Shown here: in pieces, positions 7,787 to 15,011 of the stretch
Position numbering within the stretch: position 1 is the first letter of the stretch
How the letters are laid out: each line of letters starts with the position of its first letter
Source of the DNA: Candidatus Undinarchaeales archaeon
GTDB lineage: Archaea > SpSt-1190 > JASMDC01
NCBI GenBank assembly: GCA_030753015.1
Contig: JASMDC010000058.1
Span: forward strand, 1-18,263
Length of the DNA: 18,263 bases
Direction of reading: 5' to 3'
The notes under the pieces: model-generated
What the model saw: the letters and a program-made list of their open reading frames with translations, nothing else
Told to the model about the DNA's origin: nothing
The model's database searches: none
Translations under genes and position numbers: made by a program

Positions 7787-9526
7787 ATGGAGGCCCCTCT
7801 CGATCGAGACACATCAGTCTACGATGGTCCTGCGGACCTGGTGTTCTCCAATGCCAACATAGTGGACGTCGTATCGGGTGAGATCCGACAGGGCGACATC
7901 GCTGTGTACCAGGGCAGGATCGTAGGTGTATATGGTACGTACAAGGGCAACGAAACGGTGGACTGCACCGGTAAGTACGTCGCCCCAGGGTTCATCGACG
8001 GCCACATCCATATCGAGAGCTCCATGCTGGGCGTGCGTGAGTTCTCCCGGGCCGTGCTCCCCCATGGTACAACCGCAGTCGTCACCGATCCACACGAGAT
8101 CGCCAACGTCCTGGGTACCTACGGCGTCGACCTCATAATCAAAGAATCAGGCTATACTCCGCTCAATGTCTATGTCACCGCTCCCTCATGTGTCCCGGCC
8201 ACCCACTTAGAGACATCAGGTGCGGTCCTGGGCCCCTCGGAGATCGAGACGCTCATGGGGTACGATCAGGTCGTGGGCCTTGGTGAGGTCATGAACTTCC
8301 CGGGCGTCATCGGTCGCGATCCACAGATGATGGCCAAAATAGCTGCTGCCCAACGGGCCGGCAAGGTCATCGATGGTCACGCCCCAATGGTTAGCGGCGA
8401 CGACCTTGACGCTTACATAGCCGCCGGTGTCCAGTCGGATCACGAGTGCTCGAACGGCACAGAGGCGCTGGAGAAGCTAGGAAAGGGCATGCATCTCATG
8501 GTGCGAGAGGGCTCGGCCGCCCGTGACATGGCCAATATCCTCCCTGACCTAATTGCGGCCGGAGCTGACATGGACCACGTGTCCCTGGTGTCCGACGACC
8601 GCCATCCCGGCGACCTTCTTGAGAAGGGGCATCTCGACTACACCCTTCGTGAGGCCGTCAGGCTCGGGCTAGATCCCGTCACTGCCATCAAGACGGTGAC
8701 GTACAACACGGCCAAGTACTTCAAGCTCGATGATATCGGTTCCATCGAAGCGGGAAAGCGAGCCGACCTGGTAGTGTTCTCATCGCTCGAGGACTTCACC
8801 GTGAACGACGTGTACGTCGCGGGAGAACGGGTTGCTCATGATGGTGTATGCACCGCTCGACTGGGCGATGTGCAGTACCAGGACCGCGAGCTCCACTCGG
8901 TCCACCTTTCAAAGACGTTCGATGCCCGTGATTTCGACATCCCCTACGCTGGAGATGAGGGCCAGGCCAGGGTCATCGGTGTCACCGATGGTTCCCTACT
9001 AACATCGAAGGAGATGTATTCCGTCACTCCCGAGAACGGCGAGGTCGGAGTGGACACGGCACGCGACCTTCTGAAGATCAGCGTGGTCGAGCGACATCAT
9101 GGTACGAACGATCACACGACAGCCCTCGTCCATGGATTCGGCCTGACCGAGGGTGCCATCGCCTCCACTGTCGCGCATGATTCGCACAATATCGTCGTTG
9201 TGGGTGCCGATGAGCAGGACATGGCCACGGCCGTTAACTACCTTGGCGAGCATGGCGGGGGTTTGGTGGTCGTCCGCGACGGAAAGGTCGTCGATGCCCT
9301 CGACCTTGAGATCGCCGGTCTCATGAGCACCCAGGACGCCAGGTACGTGGCAGATACGCTTGATCGGCTCCACGACGAGGTGCGTGATCTGGGATGCTCA
9401 CTTGAGGCGCCCTTCATGACCATGGCGTTCCTCGCACTTCCCGTTATCCCCGAACTCAAGATCTCAGACCAGGGGCTCATCGAGGATTTCCAGATCGTCC
9501 CCGCCGTTGAGGACGGGCAGGACTGA
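7787..9526 (+). CDS. ade: Adenine deaminase
   Basis: The product is 579 aa, the normal length for AdeC-type adenine deaminase (EC 3.5.4.2), which hydrolyses adenine to hypoxanthine and ammonia in purine salvage. Seen: an N-terminal composite beta domain; GFIDGHIHIESS with the metal-binding pair H73 and H75; TDPHEIANVLG (~100-110); GEVMNFPGVI; IDGHAPMVSG; SLVSDDRHP with the D270/D271/H273 active-site group; TYNTAKYF and the amidohydrolase tail EAGKRADLVV; then the C-terminal adenine-deaminase domain with VERHHGTN. Both parts are intact. The open frame extends upstream to an ATG at 7631, but that would put the start before the TATA element at 7743-7752, so the ATG at 7787 is preferred. The enzyme is cytosolic and metal dependent. 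It converges on the MFS gene with a 9-base gap; an adenine-transport link to that neighbour is possible but unproven. Confidence 0.96.
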   Translation: MEAPLDRDTSVYDGPADLVFSNANIVDVVSGEIRQGDIAVYQGRIVGVYGTYKGNETVDCTGKYVAPGFIDGHIHIESSMLGVREFSRAVLPHGTTAVVTDPHEIANVLGTYGVDLIIKESGYTPLNVYVTAPSCVPATHLETSGAVLGPSEIETLMGYDQVVGLGEVMNFPGVIGRDPQMMAKIAAAQRAGKVIDGHAPMVSGDDLDAYIAAGVQSDHECSNGTEALEKLGKGMHLMVREGSAARDMANILPDLIAAGADMDHVSLVSDDRHPGDLLEKGHLDYTLREAVRLGLDPVTAIKTVTYNTAKYFKLDDIGSIEAGKRADLVVFSSLEDFTVNDVYVAGERVAHDGVCTARLGDVQYQDRELHSVHLSKTFDARDFDIPYAGDEGQARVIGVTDGSLLTSKEMYSVTPENGEVGVDTARDLLKISVVERHHGTNDHTTALVHGFGLTEGAIASTVAHDSHNIVVVGADEQDMATAVNYLGEHGGGLVVVRDGKVVDALDLEIAGLMSTQDARYVADTLDRLHDEVRDLGCSLEAPFMTMAFLALPVIPELKISDQGLIEDFQIVPAVEDGQD

Positions 9527-9535
9527 TCCCGCTCC

Positions 9536-10765
9536 TTACTCCTGCACTTCTTCGTTGTGCTGCACTTCCGTGGGCAGTGCTTGAGGACGCCCGATAAGTG
9601 AATAGACCATATCCATGATACCCAGCGAGGGTTCTGTTGCCAGTCCTTTTTGGATGAAGGGGACCTTGAGGGCTAGAGCAGCTGCAAGGAAACAGGCCAA
9701 TCCTGATAGGATGTGTGGGAGAGCGTATCCACGGGCCGCGCCCAAGGGAGCGAACACAAGGATACCGACGAATTGCCCCATCACCATGATAGTGGTAATG
9801 AATGCGGAGTCTCCTCCAACACGTTCTCGGCTGAACAAGGTGGCAATGACGACATACGTGTACACCACGGCCAGTGCGTCCCCGATCTCGTGCACGATGC
9901 GGAATACGAATGATATGGGAACGTGCGGGTAGGTCATGGCTGCATGACCGAATCCAGAGAGAGCGAGGCCTCCAAGGAATATACGAGGATTATTCCCATT
10001 GCGGTCGATTGCACGGCCGATGTTCCTCGAAGCCAGACCAAGAAGGATGATGGGCAATGCGATGTACACCGCGAGCTCGCTCCTCGAAAGCCCAAGGTCG
10101 TTAGCGAGGAACAGACTGTAGGAGGTCACTTCAGCACCCCAGTGAAGGGTGAAGAGGAAGAGCACCGCACCGAGCTTGAGGACCTCCCCGCTGATAAGGT
10201 CGCTTGAGTACTCGTCGAGGGTCGTGTCGACACGCGTGGTGTCGTCGAGCTTGAGCGCTAAGAACCAGACCACTACGAATCCCAAAGCGGCGAACGCAAA
10301 AAGCGGAGGGAAGTCAACTCGTGAGAGGGCGAATCCCATTAGGAGGACTCCAATGCCTGCCGGGAAGGCACGCGAGAACCAGTAATCGCCGAACGCAGCA
10401 CCCTTTCTCTCCTCATCATGGGTCTTGAATATGGAACTGGTGATGGAGGTATAGGTAAGGTTACTGCCCACACCACCGATGAAGAACAGGATGACGAGGG
10501 GCCAGAATGCTGTTGTTCCGGAAAGTCCGGCATAGAACACCACGGAGAGCGCGAATCCTGCCAGGATGAACGATCGGGTCGAGATACGATCGTTCCCCAC
10601 ACCAGAGATGAATGTTGTAAGGAGGGCTGTTACTGTGAGGAGCGAAAGAAGGATTCCCTGCTGTATCCCCGTGAGACTTATGGCTGTGAGGTGGAGTGGG
10701 AGCAAGAAGAAGATGGGATTATCGATGAAGATCTTGGCGGCGAGGAGCAGATAGGGAAGACGCAT
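9536..10765 (-). CDS. Major facilitator superfamily (MFS) transporter
   Basis: The product is 409 aa with about 12 hydrophobic helices in two halves, separated by a charged central loop (LKLDDTTRVDTTLDEYSSD, ~172-190), as in MFS proteins. Seen: a G-x-x-x-DR segment (GVGNDRISTRS, ~55-65) between helices 2 and 3, a form of MFS motif A, and a matching GRAIDRNGNNPR loop in the second half (~248-259). The cytoplasmic C-terminus is short and Glu/Gln-rich. Known: MFS members move small solutes by secondary transport. The substrate cannot be read from sequence. The gene starts 35 bases downstream of the 439-aa gene, and that gap contains its own TATA-like element, so it may be read both from there and by read-through. 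It converges with adenine deaminase. Confidence 0.9.
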   Translation of the reverse strand: MRLPYLLLAAKIFIDNPIFFLLPLHLTAISLTGIQQGILLSLLTVTALLTTFISGVGNDRISTRSFILAGFALSVVFYAGLSGTTAFWPLVILFFIGGVGSNLTYTSITSSIFKTHDEERKGAAFGDYWFSRAFPAGIGVLLMGFALSRVDFPPLFAFAALGFVVVWFLALKLDDTTRVDTTLDEYSSDLISGEVLKLGAVLFLFTLHWGAEVTSYSLFLANDLGLSRSELAVYIALPIILLGLASRNIGRAIDRNGNNPRIFLGGLALSGFGHAAMTYPHVPISFVFRIVHEIGDALAVVYTYVVIATLFSRERVGGDSAFITTIMVMGQFVGILVFAPLGAARGYALPHILSGLACFLAAALALKVPFIQKGLATEPSLGIMDMVYSLIGRPQALPTEVQHNEEVQE

Positions 10766-10790
10766 GAGCAGGGCTCACTCCTACCTCTGA

Positions 10791-10799
10791 GCTTATAGT
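10791..10799 (-). promoter_or_regulatory. TATA-like element for the MFS gene
   Basis: On the minus strand this reads ACTATAAGC, centred about 30 bases before the ATG at 10765. It lies just after the stop of the upstream 439-aa gene. Confidence 0.5.
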
Positions 10800-10800
10800 A

Positions 10801-12120
10801 CTATGTTGTGCTGGCCGCTGATTCTTCAGGAAGCAGGTATCGACCGTGTTGGATGTCGAACTCGCGCCCGTCAGCATCGAGGTACGACCGCGTGGCCTGA
10901 AAGTCTCCCCGAAGCTGCGCTTCTGGTATCTTCTCCCCGGGCGCAAGGTCCTGAAAGGTGACCTCCTCGTCCAGTTCCTTTCCGTCATAGAGGAGCTTGC
11001 CATGGTCGTATGTGATCGTGGCCTTTGGCTCGAAGGTGGTACATGTGTACTCCCGTGAGGTGTCCTGGATACCGAGGACGATCGTCAGCTCACCCTCCTC
11101 CGGGAGCTGGTGCTCTCGCTTGTCGTATGATGAATTGAAGCGTGATGTGAGCTGTTCCTCCACCTTCTCGCGCACACGCCAGGATGCATCGAAGCCGCTC
11201 CATTCATCGTCCCAGGAGTGGCTTATGCCCGTTGTGACCTTCTGCTCGACATAATCGTTCTGGTGGGTCAGGAGACTGTCCACGGTGACCCTTCCGTGGT
11301 CCTTCGGTGAATAGGCGTCGTCAATGACGTCCTTTGAGGGATAATGTTTAGGGACGATCGCATCGGTTATGACGAGCTTCTGTATTTGACCTATCGGATC
11401 GTACCCGCTCGCGTTGGGAAGCGCCTGGAACGCTGCCTTTGCGCAGGCATCTGCATAGGCACCGGAGATAAGGAAGTTGGTGGCCTTCGATGAGAACGCT
11501 TGTCGTTCATCGGGGAGCGGTTCGCCCTCAGAGTACTTAGTGAACACGACACGGTCGATCAAACCCTTATCAACAAGGTCACGGGACTTTGAACCGGGTG
11601 CAGCGAAATGTTCAGCTATCTCGACCAGGACAACATCGTACTGGTCCCTGTCGATCGAGGTCAGGAGACGCTCGAGGTTCGCCTCATAGCGGTCCCGGAC
11701 GGTGTCACGTTCCTCATCGGAAAGCCGGTAGATCACCTTCTTACCGATGGGTTGTTTTTCATCCATCTCTTTGATTTCTTTATGGCGCTCTGGATCGATG
11801 TCGATATATTGATCGTTGTCGGGGGTAGAAGTGCGGAACGTGTAGACAGCAGGGCTTGGATCGTTCATGACCTCAGCATAATAAGGGTGGACGACGAAGA
11901 TGACGTTCGGTGCCTCAAGGGCATCGGTTCCCGTACGCTCCTCAGCGTAGCGTTTGCAGGCGCCAAGAAGCTCCTGCTGCTCGGTAGTTTTGTAATAAGC
12001 GTGTGCTTCGTCCATCTGTGGTGGGTAGTGGCAGAACATCCCGGCGTCCTTCACCGCCTGCTCCCAGTCCTTGACGTGCTGGGGGTACACATCGAACTCC
12101 ACGCCCTCAAACACGTCCAT
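10801..12120 (-). CDS. Soluble protein of unknown function, 439 aa
   Basis: I do not recognise this family. No signal peptide, membrane helix or canonical P-loop is visible; the protein is acidic and probably cytosolic. Seen: the first ~260 residues look alpha/beta, with strand-like segments NVIFVVHPYYAEV (72-84), YDVVLVEIAEHF (161-172), IDRVVFTKY (188-196) and a Gly-turn-helix, FLISGAYADACAKAAFQAL (216-234). HPYY and the ISGAYADACAKAA turn look like candidate functional sites. Residues ~260-330 are polar and helical. The last ~110 residues look beta-rich (ELTIVLGI, ATITYDHGKLLYDGKEL). The ATG at 12120 is 30 bases from a TATA element at 12145-12155. The RAM-domain gene lies upstream on the same strand with a 77-base gap, and the MFS gene downstream after 35 bases, so the three might be partly co-expressed. 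Two domains, hydrolase-like N-terminus: a guess only. Confidence 0.8.
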   Translation of the reverse strand: MDVFEGVEFDVYPQHVKDWEQAVKDAGMFCHYPPQMDEAHAYYKTTEQQELLGACKRYAEERTGTDALEAPNVIFVVHPYYAEVMNDPSPAVYTFRTSTPDNDQYIDIDPERHKEIKEMDEKQPIGKKVIYRLSDEERDTVRDRYEANLERLLTSIDRDQYDVVLVEIAEHFAAPGSKSRDLVDKGLIDRVVFTKYSEGEPLPDERQAFSSKATNFLISGAYADACAKAAFQALPNASGYDPIGQIQKLVITDAIVPKHYPSKDVIDDAYSPKDHGRVTVDSLLTHQNDYVEQKVTTGISHSWDDEWSGFDASWRVREKVEEQLTSRFNSSYDKREHQLPEEGELTIVLGIQDTSREYTCTTFEPKATITYDHGKLLYDGKELDEEVTFQDLAPGEKIPEAQLRGDFQATRSYLDADGREFDIQHGRYLLPEESAASTT

Positions 12121-12144
12121 GGAAGGCGAAAGCTACCTCTGGGC

Positions 12145-12155
12145 GTATTTATACG
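12145..12155 (-). promoter_or_regulatory. TATA element for the 439-aa gene
   Basis: On the minus strand this reads CGTATAAATAC, centred about 30 bases before the ATG at 12120. A GAGGTAG sequence about 13 bases before the ATG is too far away to be a convincing ribosome binding site. Confidence 0.7.
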
Positions 12156-12197
12156 TTCCCTTTTTCATCACTCATCGGTGACAAACTATCTTGGGAT

Positions 12198-12812
12198 CTA
12201 TTTCCGCCACGATTGGGGATTGATCATACCGATGGCACGGCGCGAGGTGGAGCCGCCGGCATTGCCGTCATAGGCAAACTCCTCCATCTCAGCGATATCG
12301 ATGACAAGGTAGGTCTCTGTACCAGAGATCAGTCGTGCTGTTCGCATGCGGTTGATCATGGACCTAAGTTCACCGAGGTTCTCCACATAGATCTCCATGA
12401 GGGCATTGTACATACCGGTCGTGCCGTAGATACGCTTCACGTTACCATCCTCAGCGAAGGATGTCATGGCGTTCTCGGGTTTTCCACGGCCTACGATGAC
12501 ACCTATGAACGCAATGATGTTCTTACAGAGTGTATCGCCCTTCTCATCCTCAGTGAGCTTACGATGTGTGATGGTCGGTTCCTTGATGGGATGCATACAG
12601 ATGCACATATCGGACTTGATGATGAAATCATACTCGCTGATCTTGTCCAGGACACGAAGGAGCTCCTCGGCGGATGGTACCTCCAGCTCGGTGATGAAAT
12701 CGTACTTACCGGTGACGGTGTAGACGTTATCGACATACTCGGTCTCATCCAATCGTCCTAGGATCTCTTCCTCGGACAGCGGCCGGGTTGTGAGGAACAC
12801 AAAGCCCTTCAT
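12198..12812 (-). CDS. Tandem Lrp/AsnC ligand-binding (RAM) domain protein without HTH
   Basis: The product is 204 aa. Seen: two similar alpha-beta sandwich units. The first (~1-73) starts with KGFVFLTT and has VYTVTGKYDFITELEV (30-45); the second (~98-173) starts with NIIAFIGVIVG and has RIYGTTGMYNALMEIYV (127-143). The T-G-x-Y core in both is the glycine turn where RAM domains of Lrp/AsnC proteins meet their amino-acid ligand at the dimer interface. The usual N-terminal winged HTH is missing; the protein begins directly with the RAM strand and has a TATA element centred 27 bases before the ATG, so the short start is real. Residues 74-97 form a charged linker. Known: stand-alone RAM proteins can bind ligands and assemble with full Lrp proteins. 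Inference: a sensor or co-regulator that does not itself bind DNA. Cysteines at 70, 72 and 96 are a possible metal or redox feature. Confidence 0.8.
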   Translation of the reverse strand: MKGFVFLTTRPLSEEEILGRLDETEYVDNVYTVTGKYDFITELEVPSAEELLRVLDKISEYDFIIKSDMCICMHPIKEPTITHRKLTEDEKGDTLCKNIIAFIGVIVGRGKPENAMTSFAEDGNVKRIYGTTGMYNALMEIYVENLGELRSMINRMRTARLISGTETYLVIDIAEMEEFAYDGNAGGSTSRRAIGMINPQSWRK

Positions 12813-12832
12813 ACACAGCTCTTTCCCCAGAA

Positions 12833-12842
12833 CCTATAAAAA
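12833..12842 (-). promoter_or_regulatory. TATA element for the RAM-domain gene
   Basis: On the minus strand this reads TTTTATAGG and is centred 27 bases before the ATG at 12812, the leaderless spacing. Confidence 0.75.
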
Positions 12843-12903
12843 CCTACTGCGGAGGACTGGGATTACGATATATTCACTGTAAAGTAACAAAAAGGAGGAA
12901 CTA

Positions 12904-12934
12904 TAATAAAGTTTATTAAGTTCGGGGTATACAG
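12904..12934 (+). promoter_or_regulatory. Inverted repeat and TATA candidates before the 29-codon ORF
   Basis: TAATAAA-G-TTTATTA (12904-12918) is a perfect inverted repeat with a one-base centre. GTATAC at 12927-12932 lies about 31 bases before the ATG at 12961 and has the spacing seen at other promoters here. The arms ACTGTA (12876-12881) and TACAGT (12930-12935) also form a spaced inverted repeat. Which element is the TATA box is unclear. Confidence 0.45.
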
Positions 12935-12960
12935 TAGAACCTGTCCGGGGGGACGTGACA

Positions 12961-13050
12961 ATGAAAAGACAGATTGAAAGGTTCTTCAACCATGCCGCAG
13001 GGGCTACGCTCCTTATGAGCGTGTTCTATCAACTTTACACGGTTCTGTAA
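12961..13050 (+). CDS. Possible 29-aa small membrane peptide
   Basis: An ATG-TAA frame of 29 codons in the gap between the RAM and antiporter genes. Seen: a basic start (MKRQIERFFNH) followed by a hydrophobic stretch (AAGATLLMSVFYQLYTVL) long enough for one short membrane helix, so positive-inside topology. A G-rich run (GGGGGGAC) lies 6-13 bases before the ATG, AT-rich promoter candidates lie upstream, and a hairpin with a T-rich tail follows the stop within 10 bases. This promoter-ORF-terminator order is what makes it more than a chance frame. It could instead be a small RNA gene with an accidental ORF. No homologue is known to me. Confidence 0.4.
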   Translation: MKRQIERFFNHAAGATLLMSVFYQLYTVL

Positions 13051-13058
13051 GGGTTCAC

Positions 13059-13090
13059 GGGTCCGGCATCGCTGGGCCCATTTCTTTTAT
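13059..13090 (+). terminator. Hairpin with T-rich tail after the 29-codon ORF
   Basis: GGGTCC (13059-13064) pairs with GGGCCC (13074-13079), one pair being G-U, around a 9-base loop. It is followed by TTTCTTTTAT (13081-13090). This resembles a simple intrinsic terminator on the plus strand, in the gap between this unit and the convergent antiporter gene. Confidence 0.5.
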
Positions 13091-13114
13091 TGCATTTCAG
13101 ACCGAGTCAGAGCC

Positions 13115-14314
13115 CTATCCCCAGTGAGGTGGCGAGGTGTCCTGTGGTTCGAACACCCACTTGAGGAGGACCGCAGCAACGAGCGATGTGGTGATGGTCA
13201 TCACGACTGTGATGGAGAAGATCTCACGGGATATCACCGGGGGGGACAGGCGTAGGGCAATGCTGGCGATGACCAGGGGTACCTCGGCGCGGGGCACCAT
13301 GCCTACACCGATTCTAAGAGCGGACATTGAAGACATGCCACTGAGCATGGCCCCGAGGCCACATCCCACGACCTTGCTCACGACGGCGATGATGGTTATG
13401 ACCAGACCGCCGAGGAGGATGGAACCCAGGTTGGAAAGATCGACCTCGATACCGAGCATTACGAAGAAAATCGGGACGAAGAAGTTGTAGACTGGTTCGA
13501 TACGCTCCCTGATGCGATCCGCTCGGGGGCTCTCAGCAAGGAGGATGCCGGCGATGAGGGCGCCAGCGATGGCGGCGAGCCCGGCCATCTCGGCCAGTAC
13601 ACCCATGAAGAAGGCAAGAGAGAGGCCGATGAGGAGCGCGGACTCTCGGGTAACCATGTCCAAGGTGGCGACCATGAGGACGGGCACCACGAGCCTGCCA
13701 ATCCAGATCGATCCGAAAAGGAAGATTAGGATGCGGAACACTACTGGAAGAAGGCCGATGACACTAGTTGTTCCTGATGCTAACCAGCTCACAACGAGTG
13801 AGAACACGAGGAGGGCAAGTACATCGTCCACGACAGCGGATTCGAGGATGAGTGTTGCTTCCGGCATGTCGATGGTCTCTAAATCTGCAAGTATGCGAGC
13901 GGAGATCCCGATGGACGATGCTGTGAGAATGACGCCCAGAACGATGTTCCGACGCATGTCACCTGCAGGTATCCCGATGCCCGTCCATCCCCAGAGATAG
14001 CCGATGAAGAAGGTGAGGATGACACCCGTAAGGGAGATGATGATCGCTTTCCTTCCATATTCGACAAGCTTGCGCATGTTCACGTCAAGACCGATTCGGA
14101 AGAGCAGGATGACCAGAGCGACGTTAGCAATCTCTTCAAGGAAGGGCGTCGAAGTGATTCCTGCACCGAAGTAGCCGTATATGTTCGGCCCGATCACCAA
14201 TCCACCGACGATCTCACCGAACACTGAAGGTAGGCCCGCCCTCTGGGCGAACTCACCGAACATCTTGGCCATGAAGATGATGACAGCGAGATCGAAGAGG
14301 GGCTCGATTGCCAT
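13115..14314 (-). CDS. CPA2-family sodium/proton (NapA/Kef-type) antiporter
   Basis: The product is 399 aa with about 12-13 hydrophobic helices, the usual size of the antiporter core. Seen: the family's N-terminal FGEIVGGLVIGP motif (~31-42), LLFRIGLDVNMRKL (~69-82), and ESAVVDDVLALLV with the Asp pair at residues 163-164, close to the D156/D157 ion-binding pair of Thermus NapA; also FVPIFFVMLGIEVDL (~280-294) and GVGMVPRAEVPLVIAS (~341-356). Known: an Asp-Asp pair marks electrogenic exchangers (2 H+ per Na+), an Asn-Asp pair electroneutral ones. No KTN/RCK or TrkA-C regulatory domain is present; the tail is short. Inference: a plasma-membrane Na+(or K+)/H+ antiporter for pH and salt homeostasis. 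The TATA element at 14336-14344 is centred 26 bases before the ATG. Convergent with the small unit at 12961-13050. Confidence 0.92.
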   Translation of the reverse strand: MAIEPLFDLAVIIFMAKMFGEFAQRAGLPSVFGEIVGGLVIGPNIYGYFGAGITSTPFLEEIANVALVILLFRIGLDVNMRKLVEYGRKAIIISLTGVILTFFIGYLWGWTGIGIPAGDMRRNIVLGVILTASSIGISARILADLETIDMPEATLILESAVVDDVLALLVFSLVVSWLASGTTSVIGLLPVVFRILIFLFGSIWIGRLVVPVLMVATLDMVTRESALLIGLSLAFFMGVLAEMAGLAAIAGALIAGILLAESPRADRIRERIEPVYNFFVPIFFVMLGIEVDLSNLGSILLGGLVITIIAVVSKVVGCGLGAMLSGMSSMSALRIGVGMVPRAEVPLVIASIALRLSPPVISREIFSITVVMTITTSLVAAVLLKWVFEPQDTSPPHWG

Positions 14315-14335
14315 CGGTCGAATCAGATATCTTCA

Positions 14336-14344
14336 TCTTTAAAA
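14336..14344 (-). promoter_or_regulatory. TATA element for the antiporter gene
   Basis: On the minus strand this reads TTTTAAAGA, centred about 26 bases before the ATG at 14314. Confidence 0.6.
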
Positions 14345-14392
14345 TGTTGTGGGGGACACCGCTCATTTGAACGGGGGTGTTAGAAAGAGGTA

Positions 14393-14418
14393 TCAGGGGA
14401 CCTCGGAAGGCCCCCTGA
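14393..14418 (-). terminator. Strong hairpin after the winged-HTH gene
   Basis: The 26-base palindrome pairs 10 of 11 positions (7 bp, one A-C mismatch, then 3 bp) around a 4-base loop. It starts 16 bases after the stop of the HTH gene and, read on the minus strand, is followed by a pyrimidine-rich stretch (TACCTCTTTCT). A terminator or 3'-end stabiliser is likely. Confidence 0.6.
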
Positions 14419-14433
14419 ACGGTCTGCCACTCA

Positions 14434-14757
14434 CTACCGCTTCTTCGGTCGTCCCCTCTTGGGGGTCACGAGGTTGAAGAGCTTGAGATACTCCTTTACG
14501 AATTCCTTGCCGGAGTCTGTGATCTCAAGGCTGAAGGAGCGAACACGCTTGCCCTTGCTCTTCTTGAGATGACCTCGCTCAACGAGGGACTTGACGGAAT
14601 TGTAATAGCTGCCTGCATCGAGCTTGATACCCTTATCGCGGATGTTGATGAGGGTCCGGTAAGGTGTCGCGCCAGCATTCCTGGCAACCTCGTTTAGGAT
14701 TATATACTTCAGGTTGCCAGTAAGGAACAGTTTCTTCACATAGCCTTTCATGTCCAT
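14434..14757 (-). CDS. Winged-HTH DNA-binding protein with C-terminal AT-hook
   Basis: The product is 107 aa from the ATG at 14757 (ATG at 14751 also possible). A GTG at 14787 would lie inside the promoter spacing and is rejected. Seen: helix KYIILNEVARNAG, then TPYRTLINIRDKGIKLDAGSYYNSVKSLVERGHLKKSKG, a helix-turn-helix with a basic wing (KGKRVRSFSLEITDSGKEFVKEYL), matching PadR/MarR-like archaeal winged helices. The last residues TPKRGRPKKR contain RGRP, the core of an AT-hook that binds the minor groove of AT-rich DNA. Inference: a transcription regulator or chromatin-like protein. It lies beside the most AT-rich stretch in the window (about 14770-14945), a natural candidate target that would include its own promoter. 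TATA-like sequence at 14789-14798. Its 3' end has a strong hairpin. Confidence 0.75.
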   Translation of the reverse strand: MDMKGYVKKLFLTGNLKYIILNEVARNAGATPYRTLINIRDKGIKLDAGSYYNSVKSLVERGHLKKSKGKRVRSFSLEITDSGKEFVKEYLKLFNLVTPKRGRPKKR

Positions 14758-14788
14758 TCTATCGACCGCCGAATTATTTAGACCCACA

Positions 14789-14798
14789 ATTTAAAAAC
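14789..14798 (-). promoter_or_regulatory. TATA-like element for the winged-HTH gene
   Basis: On the minus strand this reads TTTTTAAATT, about 37 bases before the ATG at 14757. A second AT stretch, CTAAATAATTC (14771-14781), is also possible and lies 26 bases before the ATG at 14751. Confidence 0.45.
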
Positions 14799-14945
14799 CT
14801 ATTCAAAAAATCCCCTTTTCAATATAAAGGTCTTTTAATCCAACTTTTTAGATTGTAATAAGCTTGCGTCTATCGATATTATAATGTCATTCAGTATATA
14901 GGTGTAAAAAAACCAAGATTTTATTTCTGTATTTTCCTCTTTCTC
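14799..14945. other. AT-rich intergenic stretch
   Basis: The stretch between the divergent HTH and helicase genes is clearly richer in A and T than the flanking genes. It holds runs of A, runs of T and several TATA-like words (CAATATAAAGG, ATATTATAATG, GTATATAGG). I see no convincing ORF, tRNA or repeat array. It is probably regulatory DNA. Confidence 0.55.
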
Positions 14946-14980
14946 CCGGTCTATTGATCGCGCGCGTGGGGAGCTCCAAA

Positions 14981-14991
14981 GGTTTATATTT
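14981..14991 (+). promoter_or_regulatory. TATA element for the helicase gene
   Basis: GGTTTATATTT is centred 25 bases before the GTG at 15012, so the transcript is expected to start at or next to the start codon. This supports GTG as the start. Confidence 0.75.
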
Positions 14992-15011
14992 CGCACCACG
15001 GCACAGGTCGT

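Noticed and set aside
11608-12273. 221-codon plus-strand frame opposite the 439-aa gene
   Set aside because: Long frames opposite coding DNA are common at this GC; this one has no promoter and spans the promoter and end of two minus-strand genes.
14799-14945. AT-rich stretch as a replication origin
   Set aside because: No origin-recognition-box-like inverted repeats or adjacent orc1/cdc6 gene are visible; promoter DNA is the simpler reading.
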